The notes under the pieces are model-generated. The model saw only the letters and a program-made list of their open reading frames with translations, did no database searches and was not told the DNA's origin. From assembly GCF_963678635.1 (NCBI RefSeq), contig NC_087062.1, positions 37,152,818 through 37,216,817 on the forward strand: 64,000 bases of DNA, read 5' to 3'. A program made the position numbers and the translations under genes. Position 1 is the first letter of the stretch. Every line of letters begins with the position of its first letter. Positions 54,673 to 64,000 of this stretch are shown here, in pieces. The DNA comes from Symsagittifera roscoffensis (taxonomy: Eukaryota > Xenacoelomorpha > Acoela > Convolutidae).

Positions 54673-54830
54673 TGTTCCGGACTAGTTCTCTAAAGGCAAA
54701 ATGAGTTTAAAATGAGAGACAAGAGAACTAAGAGGGGAACAGTGAATGTGTGTGGGGAACAGGAACCCTAACAAATCCTAAGTATCTCACAGGAGATGAG
54801 AGACAGATTGAGTGCTCTTATAATGGCGAA
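54673..54830 (-). repeat. 5' LTR remnant of the BEL/Pao element
   Basis: Matches 50,346-50,470 for about 120 bp; the right limit is uncertain. Confidence 0.6.
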
Positions 54831-54927
54831 ACAAACTAAATAAAAACCGCATTGTAACTCAAAAATGGAGCATTGTAAATAAACATCAGCAATTAATTGC
54901 TATACCATCTTAAGTGAGGGCCAAATG

Positions 54928-55060
54928 TGCTCAGAGTGGCCGCGGGCAAGGTGAGCGGCTCTTAACACTGGGGTCGTGCGTTCGAATCCCACTTCGGTCA
55001 CAGTCAGAGGGCATTCAGTGTCATCCGCCTCCTCATCAATAGGGACGGTGTTAAAGTAAC
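54928..55060 (+). repeat. tRNA-derived SINE-like head
   Basis: AGTGGCCGCGGGCAAGG resembles a class II tRNA D-arm / box A region. CTCTTAACAC resembles an anticodon loop, and GTTCGAATCC at 54,980-54,989 is a perfect box B. The sequence is Leu-tRNA-like but cannot close a normal acceptor stem and runs on into non-tRNA sequence, so it is more likely the head of a SINE than a working tRNA gene. Confidence 0.55.
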
Positions 55061-55154
55061 CTGAACAATTCCAAATAGTAAATCTGGTGATGATATGTTT
55101 CGTAAAATTTTAAAATAAACTGCGCTAAACGGTAAATTCAATGAAAATGCGAAC

Positions 55155-56345
55155 TTTTTAAAAGTCGATAAACGTAGTTCAAATTTTATATAGTCGTGAT
55201 GTTTTTTTTGTTCAATTCAACTCCGTTGGCTAAAAGGTGGGCAAAATTCGCTCTCCAATTACAAGAGGTAATGGATCAGCGGAAAAACATAACTCTCCCA
55301 GTCAGAGTCGTATCTGGAATTTTTCGAAAATTTTGGTCGACCTTTTTTTTGGTCGACCAAATTGATTTTCCGAGTGCTCCGAGAAGATTGTAAAAAAACC
55401 CTATTTGAACCAAAATTTTGCACCGCAGGAAAATCTTTTGAAAGACAGGCAAAAAACCATTTTTTGTAAAATTTCGACCAAGAAATCGCGTTTTTTTTTG
55501 TTGCGCGTTCCCGTTATAAATTAGTATTTATTGGCAACTTAAGAAAAATTTTAGGGTCGGTCGGCGTAAAATGGATGTTTGTGAGGGGGGAATCCCTGAG
55601 AGGAAGATGAGAGTGGAGTCCCCCCACCTAAATCTGCCCCTACTTTCAGTGTTCTCAAATTGAGTTAATTTTACCCCAAATGGTTCCTGAAATCCAAAGA
55701 GCTTTGTGGCTGGAGCCACAAAAGTAACGGAATATTTGTGCTCGGGGTGGTTTTTTCTTCAGACAAATTTCGACTTTTTAACTAGCAATTTTTGGCGGGA
55801 TATTTTTTTTATCATTCAAAAAGTATTGTTGTCTTGCATTAATTTGGAAAGGTATTTCACCTGTGATTATTTTTGTAAAGTTATGGGAGTTTAAAAATTT
55901 TCGTTTTGGTTAATTTGGGACCATTAACGCCCGATATATTTCGCGCTATTAATGCGTAAGCGAGATTTAATCCGTCTTAGAAATCGTTCCAAATTGGTTT
56001 AAAGAAGCTTATTTGACAAAATTGATTTGTTACTAGGTGCGAAATGTATCACATAGTACTTTATATGGCGTGGGGGAATGATTTTCACCAAAAATCTCAA
56101 ATAAAAAAAAATCATTTTATTTTCATTACATTTAATTTTTTCATGTTATTACTGCTCTATAAATTGAGGCATGTCAGTTGGTAAGTTTTTTTTTCAAGTT
56201 GACTGGTATTGCTAATGCGTCATAATTGGCGTGCGTCACTTAAGAAAATTGAAGACTCAAAGTTTTACTCATTCAGTTTTTCCCAGTAGCACTATCGGTC
56301 ATATTTTTGCTTGCGTATGCGAAGTGCAACTTCGCCTCTGTGTTA
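55155..56345 (+). repeat. Dispersed repeat, copy 1
   Basis: Starts AAAAGTCGATAAACGTAGTTCAA and ends with the hairpin GCGAAGT-GCA-ACTTCGC (near 56,325, with another copy near 56,393). The same start and end blocks mark copies at 56,960-58,005 and 59,715-62,250. No coding capacity. Confidence 0.6.
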
Positions 56346-56959
56346 CATTTGCGAAGCGAGTGTATCAGTGTATCATATTTTTGCTTGTGTATGCGAAGTG
56401 CAACTTCGCCTCCGTGTTCAATTTATGGTTTGATTTAGAGGAGATGTCGTGGTGACGTGTAGGGACATCCTTGGCGGAGTGAGGTCCACTTGCACCTATG
56501 TCGGAGCTTCCAAATTGAAGGAGCTGTCCAAACGAACAACCTTCATTCGTGTCACTCAACAAGAGAACAGAGTTTTCTCTTCTTGACCTTCAGGAATAAT
56601 TACTTGGGACCAAACTCGTATTAACTGTTGTTTTGTGTTTTCTTTCATTGGATGTTTCTAATTTGAAGCATTTTTTGAGAATAAACTATGCAGCTGAGCT
56701 GCGCTGACTTAAATGCTTTATACGAGTGGTTTGTTTTATGCTTTGCTTTTCAATGCGAAACCGAATTTTAATTTTAAATTGACGTTGAAACCTTGATATT
56801 TTCCCGTTGACAGCATTTCAGAATTAAAAGTGTATGTTGAACATGAAACGATGTTTGCGTACAGTTGGCAACTGCAAAAATTGCAACGTTAAGCTAGCAG
56901 CTCGATAAGTAAAAAGTTGAGTGGCTATAATCAGTTTTTGTCCGTAAGTGAGGGCAGGT
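56346..56959. other. AT-rich host DNA
   Basis: Contains the second GCGAAGTGCAACTTCGC hairpin and no supported gene or RNA. Confidence 0.5.
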
Positions 56960-58005
56960 TTTTAAGAGTCGATGAACGTAGTTCAGACTCTTGTATTGGT
57001 CGCAATGATTTTTTTTGAGGAAAAGTCATAAAATTGTTCAGTCTCAAAATTACTTTTTCGTGGTGTCACTTGATTTTTTTTAATTTCAGTTCATCTCCTT
57101 TGTTAAAAGGAAGTCAAACTCCATTATCGAACAGCGAAAGTGTAAAGGGCACAAAAATTGGATAGGTTTCTAGTTTCGAAAGTAGAATTTAATTATCGAA
57201 TTTCCCAGCGAAATAAATATTTTACCTATTGATCAATTTTTTCAATTTTTGTTAATTTTTGAAAAAAGTGTCATTGATAAATTGTTCAAAAAATTCAAAG
57301 ATCTTACGGGCGTCTATTTTTTTCTTTGAAAATCAAAAGTTGGGCCGTAACTTAAGCATGCAGTTAAAATAGCATAAAAATTTGAAACTTTTAAAAAGAT
57401 GTGCAAATACATAATAGCTAATCAGATTTCATGGTCCTTATACTATCCACAACATTGCAGCTAACGATTTCATTACACAGCATAGCTTGTGTTATAGTAT
57501 GAACTTTTTTTCAACCTTAGTCGCAAATATGAATGCGATGCAAGTGTTGCGACAAAATGAATGCGATTCAAGTGTTGCCACAAAATTTTGATCCAGCTAT
57601 TAAGTACAGCCAATGCTAAAGATATTAAGACACTATTATGTTACAAATAACACTTTAGCTTCAAGGTATCATGAATCTGTAGCGGAGAGGTAGGGAAAGA
57701 GACCAGAAACAAAATAAGAGGGTTCGAACTTGGGAAGGGTCGGATGTTTTTAAATGAACTTTTTCGTATACTAGTTAAAATGCCTCCGCTCTATAAATTG
57801 AGGCATATTGGTAAGTTTTTGGAAAAAAAATCGACTGGTACTGCTAATGCGTCATAATTGGCTTTTTTCACTTAGTAATTATGTAGACTCATAATTTGCG
57901 TGGGTCACTTGAGAAATTTTGTTGGCTCGAAGTTTTACACATTCAATTTTTCCCAGTAGCGTAATCGGTCATATTTTTGCTTGTGTGTGCGAAGTGCAAC
58001 TTCGC
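56960..58005 (+). repeat. Dispersed repeat, copy 2
   Basis: Shares with copy 1 the start (AGAGTCGATGAACGTAGTTCAG), an internal CTCCTTTGTTAAAAGGAAG block, and a ~200-bp end from CTCTATAAATTGAGGCAT through TTTTTCCCAGTAGC to the GCGAAGTGCAACTTCGC hairpin near 57,987. Confidence 0.6.
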
Positions 58006-58586
58006 TTTTGTGTTAACGTATATCAGAAATTGGTGATGAATGAGCACTACAAAATAATTGTCTTGGCTTTCATCCAATGTTTTAATAGTCATGCATCTGC
58101 CACTACGTGGCCGAGCCGAAATGTTCATCCAGTTTTTTTTTCAGAAACGAGAAATGTATGCTTAATCCAAAATTGCAAATTAGGTTACAAAAAACACGCG
58201 ATAACATGTAAGTAAATCGAACAAATATTTATGCTATTTTATGCAGCTTTAAAAAACATCTGACGCAAAATTGATAGAACGGCGGAAAAAATGCTTAGTC
58301 TGGGTTTGAGCTTCCTTTGTTAAGGCAATTATCTCACGCTTTGTCATCAAAACTTAATTTCTAAACAATTCAGCAAACTGTTATCATTCACGCGCAATAC
58401 TTTTCATGTCGAATATAAGCAGATGAAGTGGTCACCTTCTGCAAATATCGCCTTTGAGGCTAGCGTTTTGGCTTCGTTTGAGTAAGAGACTGCCAGCTTA
58501 ATACCTAGCACGCCCCAGAAAGATAAAATATTATCAAGCCTAACATCAAAGCGGAACAGTTTTTTGGTGAGTACCTTGCCGAACAA

Positions 58587-59392
58587 CCCGGGTTGACAAA
58601 AATGCTTGTCATATTATGAAAAAAATGCTTATCATACTATTTGATACTATTTCATAGACCAAAAAAATACTACGAAAATAGCATGATAAGCATTTTTTTA
58701 CTACTATTGAACATTATTATAGGTTTTTTTTCCATACTATGAAATTGTATGAAAAGCACTTTTTCCATAAATGAAAAAACCAAAAAATGTTCGTTTTGAA
58801 GTTTTGTGTTTCATGCGAAACACTACCCCTGGACTTTTTGTCATAAGAAAACCCAGAGTGTAACTGGTAGGTACCACGCAGATAAACTGCATTTGGTGAT
58901 TTTTGCCACCTAAGTTAATTTTACATTTTCACATGGAGTTATATACCAAAAATGTAACTTTTTGTATATGGGTAGATAATTTTTGGTTTGAAAGTTTTTG
59001 TAGTTGAGAGAATTTTTTTTTTTACAAATATCTTTATGTTAGCAAGTGAAATAAAAAAATCAATCCTGTTTACAAAAAAAAAACACATTTTTTTGGGATT
59101 TTTTGGGAGAAAAACTCACCCTGGACTACGTCTCAAATTCGTGCTTTTGCTGATAAAAAAATGCATATCATACAATTTTCATTTATGAAAATTTTATGAT
59201 AAGCATTTTTTTGACCAAAATTAAAATCATGTTTTTTTGAGCAGAAAGATTCAAAAGATGGAAATAAAACAGAAAGATTCAAAAGATGGAAAAAAACAGA
59301 AGTATTTCTCTAAAAACGTTCAAGTAACAGTTTTCAAGTTTTGTTTGAAAATTGTATGATAAGCATTTTTCTTCTATGGACGTCAACCCGGG
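58587..59392. mobile_element. Candidate non-autonomous element with terminal inverted repeats
   Basis: 806 bp bounded by CCCGGGTTGAC at 58,587-58,597 and GTCAACCCGGG at 59,382-59,392. Inside each end lies AAAAATGCTT(G/A)TCATA in inverted orientation, and the interior holds more copies of ATGATAAGCATTTTT in both orientations (58,684, 59,195). No ORF with transposase features, and no clear target duplication. Confidence 0.5.
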
Positions 59393-59714
59393 AAATCAAG
59401 TCATTTGATAGATTGATTGAATTGTAGTAATCTTCACTGTTGATTTTTTTATGAGTCACTTCAACTTCATTTGACATATGGAAAACAATTTTAAATTTCT
59501 CAAAACGAGGATGCTTCGAAGAAAAATTGATTGAAAGAAAAAATGATAAATTTCACAGCAGACGCTAAAATAAATTTTAGGTCCAGTTTTCCTTATTGCG
59601 CTTTTCTGCAGAAAATTTATCACTGATCAAGTTAATGGTGATGTGAAGTTTTTTTGAAACTTGCATGCTCTGAAATCAAACATTTTCCTTAGTTTCTTTG
59701 ATGATGGAAGTTTT

Positions 59715-62250
59715 TGCAATTGTTTTTTGAAGAGTCGATAAACGTATATTTTTATATAGACCGCAATGAATTTTTTCCGTTTTTTTTCAGGAAAAGTCAT
59801 AAAGTTGATCAGGTTTAAATTTTAATTTCCGCAATTTGAGTTTTGGTGTTTTGCTCATTTCATTTCTTTGTTAAAAGGAAGGCAAGCTCTAGTTTCAAAA
59901 GTTGATAACTTAAGGCCACAAAAATGTGATTGACTTCTAATTTCGTAAATGGAAACTAATTATCAGATTTCACAGCAATGGGTCTTACATACTGATCCTT
60001 TGTTCTCAAATCGTGTTATTTTTATCAAAAAAGTGTCAATCATAATTAGTTGTAAAATTCTAATAATTTCAAGGCCAGCTACTTTTTTCTACAGAAAAGA
60101 AAAATGAAGTCACTACTTTTTGTCTGTTAACTTGCTTTAAATGACTTTTTCCTACTGTTTGTTGGATATGCTTAAATTTGCAATTAGCCAGCGGGTGTTA
60201 CCAAATCGGAACTAGAACTTTCCTCAGTTGAACGACTTGTCGAGCAGATTCAATTAATCATTCGATAGCTGTTTTTTGCGATGACAAAATGTTCATGCCT
60301 AGGATGACAAAGATATAAGTATCCGTCCACTTTTTTGCAAATTGAAAATTTCCCCAAAAAAATTTTTTTCTCAGACTATTGTTTGGCTCCTTAAGCCGAC
60401 TTAGTTGGCGTAGCACGGGTTTGGGTTTTTTCTTCAAATTTCTCTACCTTTTTGATGTAATCCTGTTGTTGGGCAGGTAATTTAACTCCCAGAGTCTTCG
60501 ATGTTTTTTCTTTAGAAAAAAAATAAGTTGTTGATATACTCTTAAGGATGAAGTTTGTTTGACTTTTCGTTCATTGTTTAGTCGCTAGAAAGCAACGAAC
60601 GAAGCCGTGTTTCAGTGCTTTGCACATTCCATATTTAAACACGATTTTATGTAAATGCAAGTTTGAACAAGGATAGCCGACCAGTCTTAAAAAATACATT
60701 TTTTTTTTTCAAATTGGTATCGTGATAAAAAGGTCTGAACAAGAATTAGATTTTGGGTATAATTGAAATTTATTGTAAAATAGCTCAATTAGAAAACATT
60801 TTTTGAAGAAAACGACTAGAAAAACGCAAAAAAAAAATTAAAAAAATCGAAAAAAATTTTTTGCAGAAATTTTTTGAAATTTCAAAACTTTGAGTCGCAA
60901 AATTGCGCTAAAAAAACTCCAGAATTGAGTAAAATTATGTTTTCACAGCTCAAATTAAAGCTAAATAAGCTATTGTAAACCTACACGGTCACCTTATCAC
61001 CTTATTAGCTCGAAATGAGACCGAAATTGATAATTCGAAAATGAGAGAATCTGGAATTACAGCTTTGTTTTGCAAAGGTTTCCTGCATTTAAGTTTTCGG
61101 AATTTAGATCACAAACAAGATTGTATATCGCAAAAGTCATTTTTGCCAAAAAATTTTGATTCTGACTAATTGCAAACTTTAGACTTGAAGCAAAAAGGAA
61201 CTAATTGTTTTGAACATTGAAAATGGTGAGAAACTTTTTATTCAGGTGTGTTTAGTTTTTTTTTGTTTTCCAAGCAAAATCGGGTACCACAAATAATCAT
61301 CGGACTGCGTTGAGTGATATTTTAACTGCGTAAAGCTTACAATAGCCTAATTTAAAACGTGAAAACTTAATTTTACTTGAGTACGTTAGTTTACTTTGAA
61401 TAGTTTAGCGCCTTTTTGTAATCAAAATTTTCAATAAACTCAAAAAACTGCAAACCTTGAAACTTCAAACCAAATCAAAAATTAAAACAGGGATAGCCGG
61501 TTACTGTGCAAGTGGCACGGAATGTTTTGACAATATTCTTAAAAAAAAAAAAAACAACGTTTTTTTCTAATCATTGTCGTTTTTTTTCGGCGTGGTGTGA
61601 TAAAAAGATCTGAACAAAAATTAGATTATAGGTATATTTGAACTTGATTGTGAAATAGCTCAATTGGAAAACAATTTTTGAAGAAAAACGAAATTTCAAA
61701 ACTTTGATTCGCAAAATTGCGCTAAAAAACTCCAGAATTGAGTAAAAATATGTTTTCACGGCTTAAATTAAGCTTGAATAAGCTATTGTAAACCTACACG
61801 GTCACCTTATTAGCTCGAAATGAGACCAAAATTGAAAATTCAAATCAGGACTGAAAGAGTTTTAATATGACATATCACTCAACCAAGTCCTATGATTCTT
61901 TGTGGTACCAGATTTTGCGTGGAAAAAAAATAAACACACGCAAATACAAAGCTCCTCCCTATTTTCAATAGTCGGAACAACAAGACTGCCGCTAGCAGGG
62001 CGAAAACTTAAATTTTTCAACGGCTTTTATTTTTCTTCAGAGTAATTTAAATCAAAATAACTGATAAAAGTATTTAGAAATTTTTTTTTTAATTATGGAG
62101 ATTTTTTGATGCTATGTAAAATACAAAGTAATATGTTCGTGATGCAGAATTTTTTATCATATCGATGCTTATTTCTACTTTTCATGCCATTTTTAGAGCT
62201 GCTTTTTGTCGTGTTTTGGCTAGTGTTTGCGAAGCACAGCTTTGCCTCTG
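59715..62250 (+). repeat. Dispersed repeat, copy 3 (with further insertions)
   Basis: Starts AGAGTCGATAAACGTATA, has the TTCTTTGTTAAAAGGAAGGCAAGCTC block near 59,868, and ends with a GCGAAGCACAGCTTTGCCTCTGTG block near 62,228, where the hairpin is diverged. It is longer than copies 1 and 2, partly because of the duplicated and inverted block at 60,670-61,920. Confidence 0.45.
60673..61920. repeat. Direct and inverted repeat block
   Basis: 60,673-61,010 and 61,490-61,825 are direct repeats (GATAGCCG, GATAAAAAG(G/A)TCTGAACAA, TAGCTCAATT(A/G)GAAAACA, GCTATTGTAAACCTACACGG). The segment 61,262-61,450 is an imperfect inverted copy of 61,690-61,920 (GGTACCACAAATAATCATCGG versus ATGATTCTTTGTGGTACC, and ACTACGTTTT/GTTTTCACG...TTAAATTA blocks). 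Non-coding. Confidence 0.6.
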
Positions 62251-62706
62251 TGTGAAAAAAACATCCGTCAAAGTTTGTCAGTTAAAAAGTCAACATTTGC
62301 CAGGAGAGAAAAAACCACCCCGAGCACAAATATTCCGTCATTTTCTTCGAAAGTAGTCGGAATAACGTATTTCACTATGCCTGGTTATTCCTTCGACGCT
62401 GGTTATCTGGAGAAATATTAATTGTGTCGCAGCTTTTCTCTATCAATAATTATAAACGCCTGCATACCATTATATTTTTGCGAAGCTTCATTTTGTTTCT
62501 GTTTAATTAATTCAACGAAGCTCGGAAAAGGAAAAAGTGAAAAATTATCGGTATGAAAGAAAAAATGTATTATAAGTGCTTTGTGGAACATAAATGATCT
62601 AAATTGGGTTATGTATAATTGAACATTTTACAAATAGAGAGGCTAATTCTGTTGGTTGGTACAAAGTATAAATAAAAAAAACTGATTAAAAATTGCATTC
62701 TTCTCT
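62251..62706. other. Sequence downstream of the choline transporter exon
   Basis: AT-rich 3' flank or 3' UTR of the transporter gene, which is read leftward. No gene seen. An AATAAA on the - strand lies farther away, near 62,030. Confidence 0.4.
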
Positions 62707-63020
62707 TCAAATGCTCTCCTCGTAAATAAGATCTAGTTTTCGCGTTTGTTGATCGCTCGTCGAATCTTCTGGGTAATGTTTCGCGGGTGAGAAAACATTG
62801 AAGATATCGTATTTGGTGTTCACTTTCTTGCGTTGAAACAGGAAATTAGTGAAATATGACACTAGCAAAATGGTTAAGAAGCAGAGAGCCATGGAAAGTG
62901 TGCGGAACGGGAACATCTGCATTTCTTTTTCCTGGTCGTAGAAAGGGTATTTTATGATGGGAGGAATCGAAAAAGCCTTCACGCCTCCGAGAAGTCGGAA
63001 AATTAGTCCAATCACAAAAC
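62707..63020 (-). CDS. Last exon of a high-affinity choline transporter (SLC5A7/CHT1 family)
   Basis: On the - strand the exon opens after TTTCAG at 63,021 and runs to a stop at 62,707. It reads GFVIGLIFRLLGG, PPIIKYPFYD, FPFRTLSMALCFLTILLVSY and YFTNFLF, then a polar tail with YDIFNVFSPA and TRKLDLIYEESI. The sequence (L/I)xRLxGG, xPxIxYPxY, FPF(K/R)TL(A/S)M and a final membrane span followed by (L)DxF matches the C-terminal end of SLC5A7, the Na+/Cl- dependent choline uptake carrier of cholinergic terminals. SLC5A7 tails carry endocytic signals; the acidic end here is shorter. Earlier exons must lie to the right, beyond the window. GTG at 63,013 is internal, not a start. Confidence 0.85.
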
Positions 63021-63021
63021 C

Positions 63022-64000
63022 TGAAACGTTTAGTAAGGCATGCAGTGTGAATTTAAAAAGTTCTTTTTTTTCTATCGATGCTTGTTAAACATCCAGAGGA
63101 AACATTTTAGTCGCTTCTTGTTAATATGTCTACTGATTGAAAGCGTATGGACAATTTATGAAATCGTTCCTGGATTTTTCTTCATTACACAAACTACAAA
63201 AACAATATGCCGAGAAATTGGCCAGAAAGAGACCATTTGATTAAAAATGGCAAAACCTTTAATCGCCTAGCCTCAGTCTTATGTTTGCAGCTTGTTTTGT
63301 TTGAAGACTACGGCTCATTTCTAGCGTCAAATCTTTGGCCTCAAATTTTTGGCATCAGTGTAAGTCAAAATGCGCGGAAGTGACAAATCACTTCACTCGC
63401 GAAGTTTATTTTAATATTTTTCAATATAGTGCGTAGTCAAATAAGGTATGCATTTCAATTCTATGTGTTATTTCACTTGTGATCGGGAACTAGACTTTTT
63501 CTCCCGTAAACAAATTTTTTGGCTTTATTGAGCTTGCATTATTCCTTTCCTTTTTTCTGGAGGTAATGCGCTTGCCTTGCCATGTCTGGGTTTCGAGTAG
63601 TAGTCGCACATTGTTTTTTATCCAGTGTGAATAAATCTGAAACTTTTATCGAGACAAATTACATTTTTGGCCTAATGCTTGTCTGCTTATGTTTTTTTTT
63701 CTTCTTAAATGACTTTTCATGGATGGTTCTTGTGTTTGGAGCAATCTGTAACTGTCTATATTGTTGATTTCTTCCTGTAATTTGAAACGTACTTGCTCTG
63801 GTTTTACATATTTTGCTTTTAATTTGTTTCTCACATGGAAGTTTCATTCAGCCTACATGGTTTTGGCTTATATCTTAGTAGCTCAGTCAACTTATTTTGA
63901 GTCGTTAAAAAGCACAAATTTAGGATTTTCAGTTAATTTAAGTCGATTGTGGTGCAGAAATTCGAAGTTTTAAAAGTTAATCGTTCAAAGTTTTTAATGA
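63022..64000 (-). other. Intron of the choline transporter gene (presumed)
   Basis: AT-rich. No further exon with transporter motifs was found on the - strand up to the window edge, and no other gene is apparent. Confidence 0.5.

Larger units (their letters stand above)
50346..54830 (-). mobile_element. Decayed BEL/Pao LTR retrotransposon in a GMP reductase intron
   Basis: Sense is the - strand. Matching end sequences start TGTCCCGTGTTAGTCCTC at 50,346 and TGTTCCGGACTAGTTCTC at 54,673; they align for ~120 bp and represent the LTRs, whose right limits I cannot fix. Three nt from the 5' LTR a primer-binding site TGGCGCCCAA (54,669-54,660) fits tRNA-Lys. In order the fragments are a gag-like start (MSTPVTTRIAMNNQ), an RT fragment (DLLTNLTGIVMRFRE; AEATRLMKDLRTMSISRGF), an RNase H-type VANDASKLDLASVV and integrase (LAHSCSIIQQDFWFPHSRK; LMADFTLARLS; VLLFTCPVTRAVHTEI). 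These are BEL/Pao hallmarks. Much of pol is missing or frameshifted. Confidence 0.8.

Noticed and set aside
54928-55001. Functional tRNA-Leu gene
   Set aside because: Box B is perfect, but the D-arm and acceptor stem do not pair and the sequence continues as a SINE-like body.
56231-56455. 74-codon + strand frame and similar frames at 57,919 and 62,165
   Set aside because: They are translations of the same non-coding dispersed repeat; their similarity comes from the repeat, not from a gene.
63646-63847. Short - strand frames as possible further choline transporter exons
   Set aside because: Lysine/arginine-rich, no transporter motifs or membrane segments, and no suitable splice sites.

Overview
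The window is from an invertebrate metazoan nuclear genome. Two spliced host genes can be recognised: GMP reductase on the + strand, and the last exon of a high-affinity choline transporter (SLC5A7/CHT1 family) on the - strand. The rest is dominated by nested retroelements. The species cannot be named from the sequence. The element-rich part (1-47.6 kb) is richer in G+C than the AT-rich, homopolymer-rich host part (47.7-64 kb).

Layout. (1) 1-18.67 kb is an old, heavily broken giant Ty3/gypsy-type LTR element, called copy A, read on the - strand: leader, gag, a pol lacking RT and RNase H, a macrodomain-like frame, and a very long extra ORF. Its 3' LTR lies left of the window. (2) 18,674-22,651 is a Penelope-like element (PLE) with ORF1, an RT/GIY-YIG ORF, two 319-bp direct repeats (pLTRs) and a 12-bp target duplication. 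It sits in the 5' LTR of copy A. (3) 23,240-47,602 is a nearly intact 24.4-kb relative, called copy B, also on the - strand. It has ~877-bp LTRs about 1.4% different, a primer-binding site, a 3-kb leader with two tandem structured RNA modules, gag, protease-RT-RNase H-integrase, a macrodomain ORF and one uninterrupted 2943-residue ORF. It also sits in copy A's LTR, whose last ~50 bp seem to resume at 47,603-47,653. (4) 47.65-50.33 kb is the 5' host flank and three exons of GMP reductase. (5) 50.35-54.8 kb is a decayed BEL/Pao element about 12 bp inside the next GMP reductase intron, with an 838-bp internal tandem duplication. (6) 54.9-62.7 kb is AT-rich host DNA with a tRNA-derived SINE-like head, a candidate TIR element, three copies of a dispersed repeat and an imperfect inverted repeat. 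(7) 62,707-63,020 is the choline transporter exon, followed by intron.

The most unusual system is the giant Ty3/gypsy lineage. Copies A and B differ widely in sequence yet share the same extra modules: a TARG1-like macrodomain, a ~3000-residue protein beginning with two SGNH-hydrolase-like domains, a leader RNA fold kept by compensatory base changes, a probable internal (central) copy of the polypurine-tract region near the middle of the element, and a conserved candidate splice acceptor before the giant ORF. I know of no described element with this combination. Novelty is inference, because no database search could be run.
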